Shown here piece by piece: positions 60,086-64,000 of a stretch of 64,000 nt of DNA. The DNA is from Pelobates cultripes (taxonomy: Eukaryota > Chordata > Amphibia > Anura > Pelobatidae): NCBI GenBank assembly GCA_933207985.1, contig OW240917.1, positions 106,499,475 to 106,563,474 of the forward strand, in the 5' to 3' direction. The notes under the pieces were generated by a model that did no database searches, was not told the DNA's origin, and saw only the letters and a program-made list of their open reading frames with translations. The position numbers were made by a program, and so were the translations under genes. Each line of letters begins with the position of its first letter. Positions within the stretch are counted from its first letter, which is position 1.

Positions 60086-60251
60086 CTGCACATGGGTGAT
60101 GAAACGGGAAGATACATTGACAAATACTCAGACAATTAATTTTTGTAGATGCTTCCCAAATGCACTTATTTATAGTTGCTAAAGCAGACATGGGCAGCAA
60201 CACTAATGTGATAATTGTTGAAAAATTCAACGTGAATTTCAAATTTAAAAT

Positions 60252-60902
60252 GAGAAAAACCAAGCAGCAAGAGAGGTGAGGACGGGCAACAGCACACTTA
60301 GGCTCCCTTGATAAAGGCATTTTGCCGAAACGTTGGGGGCTTATTGGTTGACTCTTGTCCTTCTTCTCACTAGGTCTGTTATGACTTTTTTTTATATGCA
60401 TATAAAATTGTTTATGGGTTTTTATGATTTGGTATCTCATATAGCTATTCTGTATACTGGTATTCAGTAATTCATGTACCACGTAGTTTGCTTATATGAA
60501 ATTCCAGAATTCATAGTTATTGTGTTACATTTTTCATATTACATTGTTTGTCTTCTTTTTTTGATTTATTGATATATTTTACGAGCCATCCAATTATTAT
60601 GGAGTGGACCTATCCAATAAAAACCTTTTCGTATATATTTGTGGTTGTGCTCCTTGTTCTAGTAATACGTGTAACTTATTTGGGCCTTTGGGAATATGGC
60701 CTTATGTGAGTGAGCACCCAGTATTATTTGCCCAGTTCCGTTTGGATACTCTCTGTTTCTACTAGCTTTTGGAGTGTGCCCACCTGTTTTAATTTCCACA
60801 AGTTGAACTAAAACCAGCTTGAGATCTGAGCGGGGACCCACCAAAGGGCAGGCTATTTGAGCTGTTGTCCGTCCTCACCTCTCTTGCTACCCTTTTTTCC
60901 TC
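60252..60902 (+). mobile_element. Small Penelope-like element with inverted ends and 14-bp duplication
   Basis: Flanked by TTCAAATTTAAAAT at 60238-60251 and 60903-60916. Its ends are inverted over about 40 bp (AGCAAGAGAGGTGAGGACGG against its complement at 60868-60890). A degenerate hammerhead-like motif lies just inside the left end. 651 bp and no coding capacity. It sits 167 bp from an RXFP1 exon. Confidence 0.7.
60302..60341 (+). ncRNA. Degenerate hammerhead-like motif
   Basis: Stem I GCTCCC/GGGGGC (60302-60307 with 60335-60340), core-like TTGATAA at 60308-60314, an extra A, stem II GGCA/TGCC with a TTT loop, then GAAA and CGT. Stem III and the UH cleavage triplet are not present, so self-cleavage is unlikely. 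The C3-G8 core pair is again U-A. Confidence 0.45.
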
Positions 60903-61225
60903 TTCAAATTTAAAATAGGTGAACTGAATACAGACTTGATTTGGAGAATTGTTATAATTTGGCTATCTTGGCCTAATTTTGAAATACATTTTAAATTCAC
61001 TTTGAATTCCCAGCAATTCTCACTTTAGTGAATAACTGCAAGGTTTTAGAACATTTTTGACCTTTTTAGAAACAAATACAAATTTTAAAATATGAAAAGG
61101 AATGCACTAAACTGTGATGATTTGACAGTTATGGTAATTTGACAGTTGACATTTAGGTCAAAATCGCCGAACTGAAGATTTTGTTTCCTCCAAATTGGAT
61201 ACATTAAGATCAGTTTTACTTAATA

Positions 61226-62370
61226 AGAAATATTACGCAATGCAGTCAGTCTCCCTATATCCTAGGGACTAACCACATATCTGGAAATATCTATAGCGAT
61301 CGAGTGTAATCCAAAACCTGATGGCAAAATTATAAATATAAATATAACTAGAGACCCAGAAACAGAAAAAATCAAATAAAGTAAATACAAGTGTGACTCG
61401 AATTCCATGCCAAATAAAGGTGGGGGGGGTATACAAGGGGCTAAAAATCTGCCGTATAATCACATCGGAGATTACATACAGCTGGGTATTCACACCCCCA
61501 GATTTTATTGGTCCAAGGTATTCATGCCTCCTGGCACTTCTTGTATTTAAGAGACTTTCAATCAGTTTCTTGTTGGCCCCTGACGAAGGTGCTCTTCTAT
61601 AGCACCGAAACGTACGTCGGGCATTTTCTCCTCATATCATGTATATGAGCACTGGGCACTGGTGGCTGTAGCACCATGATTTTTATTTAACACTTATTTC
61701 TATTTTTCTACCTTCTTCCTATGCCTGTCTAGTTAGATTTACAGGGAGAGAGGCTTGTTTAACTTTAAATATCAGTCTGTTTTTTTAGACTGAATACTGA
61801 CTACATTTCACTTTCCATCTCTCCCCTTTATCTCTATTAGCTCTATTGTGAGCCTTTTTGTTATACCTAATATTGACATTTCTAAGTTGGGAACTATGTT
61901 GGGGGTCTAGCCATTTGTTACTCATACCCTTATAGTATTCTACAATAAAGCTGATAATTAGGGTTGAGGCAGGACATTATACGGCAGATTTTTAGCCCCT
62001 TGTATACCCCCCCTTTATTTGGCATGGAATTCGAGTCACACTTGTATATACTTTATTTGATTTTTTCTGTTTCTGGGTCTCTAGTTATATTTATATTTAT
62101 AATTTTGCCATCAGGTTTTGGATTACACTCGATCGCTATAGATATTTCCAGATATGTGGTTAGTCCCTAGGATATAGGGAGACTGACTGCATTGCGTAAT
62201 ATTTCTTGTTTCTTGTTTACTTGGGGTTAAGCCCCGTTTGGGATTTCTGGAGTCCCATATAGGTACACTGCTTTCTGTGTGACCCCTGTCACCACACCCT
62301 GTGTCCATTCCCGGGAGGTGGTTTGTACAGGTGTATACACAGAGACACCGAACAGTGCGTTCATTGTTTC
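61226..62370 (+). mobile_element. Retrozyme-like Penelope passenger, 1145 bp
   Basis: Flanked by 14-bp duplications CAGTTTTACTTAAT at 61212-61225 and 62371-62384. Arms 61226-61460 and 61976-62207 are inverted over about 235 bp with very few differences. The spacer contains the hammerhead at 61573-61625 and an AATAAA at about 61951. A 163-bp tail follows the right arm. No protein is encoded. The plan matches 5420-6374. Dependence on a Penelope reverse transcriptase is inference. Confidence 0.78.
61573..61625 (+). ncRNA. Hammerhead ribozyme with full core
   Basis: CUGACGA core at 61580-61586, an extra A, stem II GGUGC/GCACC (61588-61592 with 61602-61606), GAAA at 61607-61610, stem III reduced to self-complementary CGUACG (61611-61616) and cleavage triplet GUC at 61616-61618. 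Stem I is GCCC (61576-61579) with GGGC (61619-61622). Such a loopless stem III is known in Penelope hammerheads, which are thought to act as dimers. It lies antisense to RXFP1. Confidence 0.75.
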
Positions 62371-62384
62371 CAGTTTTACTTAAT

Positions 62385-62613
62385 GGTTATCTAGTCTCCA
62401 CAATCTTATGTTAAATGAAAAAAAAAAACAAAAAAAACCCTTCACTTTTTAAAATGCTGCACAAATGTATTTACTTTTATGCGTCGTTTTTTGTTTTGCT
62501 CTCTACGGAGCCAGTGTGCATAAAATGATGTTTGTGCTTGTGACTGTGACTATAAGACTATGTCTAGACATTTTTTTAATAAAATGTGAAACTCATTGTT
62601 TCCTAGCACTTAC
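62385..62613. other. RXFP1 intron
   Basis: 229 bp between the retrozyme-like element and the next exon, with an A-run near 62418. Nothing else seen. Confidence 0.5.
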
Positions 62614-62685
62614 AGCTTTGTCAAGTTGTGGAGTCCTCTAAAAGCGTACATGGATACAGTCCTGATTTTATTATGCTGCAGATAC
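62614..62685 (-). CDS. RXFP1: RXFP1 leucine-rich-repeat exon (most 5' in window)
   Basis: 72 bp, acceptor CACTAG, donor GTAAGT. It encodes YLQHNKIRTVSMYAFRGL then HNLTK, matching an early repeat of RXFP1. HNLT provides a possible N-glycosylation site. Confidence 0.95.
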
Positions 62686-64000
62686 CTAGTGGGAATGAAA
62701 GACAATGATTAATGTATAGCCCTAGCAATTTGGAGCTGTATATATTTGACTGAACACTAGGTGGAGCTAGAGAATATGTAAAAGTACACCATGCAATGAT
62801 TAGATGGATATATTTAAAAATACATTTAATTTTGTAAACTCCTCCACCAATAATTATTGCATTTTAAACATGGCTCTGCACAGGTCATGTGCATGATATT
62901 CTGTTTGTCTTTGCAAAGTTGTAAATTTGTTTAACATCAGTTTCTTTGGTTTCTCAAAGGCCATACGAAAACATAAATAAATACCCTGTGAGTATGCAAC
63001 AGCTGGCATCAAAGGGGCATTACTCTTCATGCTTAAATATATGCAATAAGCCTGAGTTTTCTGTTTGTAATCCTATGCTTTAAAGGGTTTTCACATTTAC
63101 TATCTTTTTTAAAATTTATTATGCCATTATTCAGTGACAGACGGAGGCAGGGTATTTGGTAATGTGTCTTGTTCTGAAAACTGATGCAAATATGTAGAAG
63201 GAGGAATTCACCATAGGAATGTATCTGCTGTGTACACTAGTTTCCATGGTGATTGCCGTACCACTTTACTCTGCCCTTTGCCACTTATATTTGTCAAAAC
63301 ACTTTGACAAATCTGCCCCCTTATGACATTTGTAGATCAGACTCTGGATTGAGATAATATACCACCAAACGTGTTCTAGTTTGTACTTATTTCTTTGATG
63401 ACATAATGGCCTCTATTTATCAGTTCCTGATGAGACATTTTTCTGTTTGGATTGATTAAATTACTGCCGGTAAAAATCTAAATAGAGAGAAATGGCTTCA
63501 TCTAATTTGCAACTAAAAGGGGTTGGTATAGGTTTTTTGTTTTGTTTACTATTTGCCCGCGAGTCAGCATTAGCAGCCAATAGGAAATGAGTTGCAAAAG
63601 TCTATGCGGGTCAATATGATCCCCACATTAGGTTTAACACCTCCCTTATGTCTTTTTCTGCCATTCATTGCTTGAGGGCATGTATACTAAACGGTAAGCA
63701 TCCACCAGCTGCTAACTGTCATGAAACACTAGCCCCCAGTCGGAAATAAAATATTAGGGGGTGAGGGGGATGTCTCAGCCTAAATCCTTTGAGAGATCCC
63801 TCTCTACTTATCTCAAAACAGAATGCACCTGTAACCATTGTTGATTATATTTCTTACCTTTTCTGTGTTAAATGTATGTATGTGTTGTGTATTAATATTA
63901 TTTTGTATTTTAAATATTATATTGTACCCCGATGCAGTGTTAGTGTGGCCATGACATACTTGAAAACGAATTAAATCTCAATGTATCCTTCCTAGTAAAA
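62686..64000. other. RXFP1 intron, 5' side of window
   Basis: I searched for a further 72-bp repeat exon with matching splice sites and found none. No mobile element was recognised. Confidence 0.5.

Larger units (their letters stand above)
3260..62685 (-). other. RXFP1: RXFP1 locus, 3' part (13 coding exons visible)
   Basis: RXFP1 is the relaxin receptor, a plasma-membrane G-protein-coupled receptor with an LDLa module, a leucine-rich-repeat ectodomain and seven membrane helices; relaxin binding raises cAMP through Gs. The exons here cover nine leucine-rich repeats, the hinge, all membrane helices and the cytoplasmic tail. Short peptides such as [18 protein letters not shown] and FVEMWPLQ-like WVEMWPLQ are RXFP1 hallmarks; the tail does not resemble RXFP2. 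Every repeat exon starts on the third base of a codon and ends after two bases, so the repeats are interchangeable phase-2 modules. Introns hold nearly all the mobile elements of the window. The start codon, signal peptide, LDLa module and first repeats lie beyond 64000. No stop or frameshift was found in any exon, so the gene is probably functional. Confidence 0.95.

Noticed and set aside
3260..62685. Assignment to RXFP2 instead of RXFP1
   Set aside because: The hinge (FKKFQYCG), loop 2 and tail (WVEMWPLQ) fit RXFP1 and not RXFP2.
1..64000. tRNA, rRNA or other conserved RNA genes
   Set aside because: I looked for tRNA A and B box patterns and conserved rRNA stretches and saw none that I can support.

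Overview
The window looks like vertebrate nuclear DNA, most likely from a frog. That is inference from the mix of repeats: CR1 LINEs, GIY-YIG Penelope elements, a DIRS element, TTAA-flanked elements with CCCCTTAAGGAC ends, Tc1 and hAT elements. The only host gene I can support is the 3' part of RXFP1 (relaxin family peptide receptor 1) on the minus strand. Thirteen coding exons run from 62685 down to the stop codon at 3260. They are nine leucine-rich-repeat exons of 72-75 bp, one per repeat, then four exons for the hinge, the seven membrane helices and the tail. All splice sites and phases fit, and no lesion is visible. The signal peptide, LDLa module and first repeats lie beyond 64000.

Everything else is intron, 3' flank and mobile DNA. 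3.5-17.5 kb: a tract rich in an AATTCGG-type motif is interrupted by a polyA retroposon, itself interrupted by a small hairpin element (5420-6374). A Ty3-type LTR retrotransposon fragment is then split by a CR1 LINE, which is split by a 4.5 kb GIY-YIG Penelope element with an 11-bp target duplication: a three-level nest. 19.8-25.5 kb: a young DIRS tyrosine-recombinase retrotransposon with 187-bp inverted termini differing at about one position. 27.3-28.9 kb: a non-autonomous hAT element carrying a CA-rich satellite and a CpG-rich palindrome. 31-33 kb: a decayed L1-like LINE. 39.2-46.7 kb: a complete piggyBac element with TTAA duplications, a transposase broken only at short-run frameshifts, and an array of about ten 394-bp repeats that runs into an assembly gap. 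49-58 kb: TTAA and palindromic MITEs, a hAT MITE, a decayed Tc1 with a 72-bp MITE inside it, a cryptic LINE and a second Tc1 end. 60.2-62.4 kb: two further small hairpin elements.

The most unusual signal is a group of hammerhead-ribozyme-like motifs, all on the plus strand. The one at 61573-61625 has a full CUGANGA core, GAAA, a minimal self-complementary stem III and a GUC cleavage site. Those at 11396-11440 and 60302-60341 carry a matched double change of the core C3-G8 pair to U3-A8. All three have the same extra A after the core. Three small elements (5420-6374, 60252-60902, 61226-62370) combine inverted arms with 14-15-bp target duplications, which suggests Penelope-dependent, retrozyme-like passengers.

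RXFP1 and the mobile elements share no function. The elements account for most of the intron sequence, and several put long hairpins into the RXFP1 pre-mRNA. No RNA gene, CRISPR array or operon is visible.
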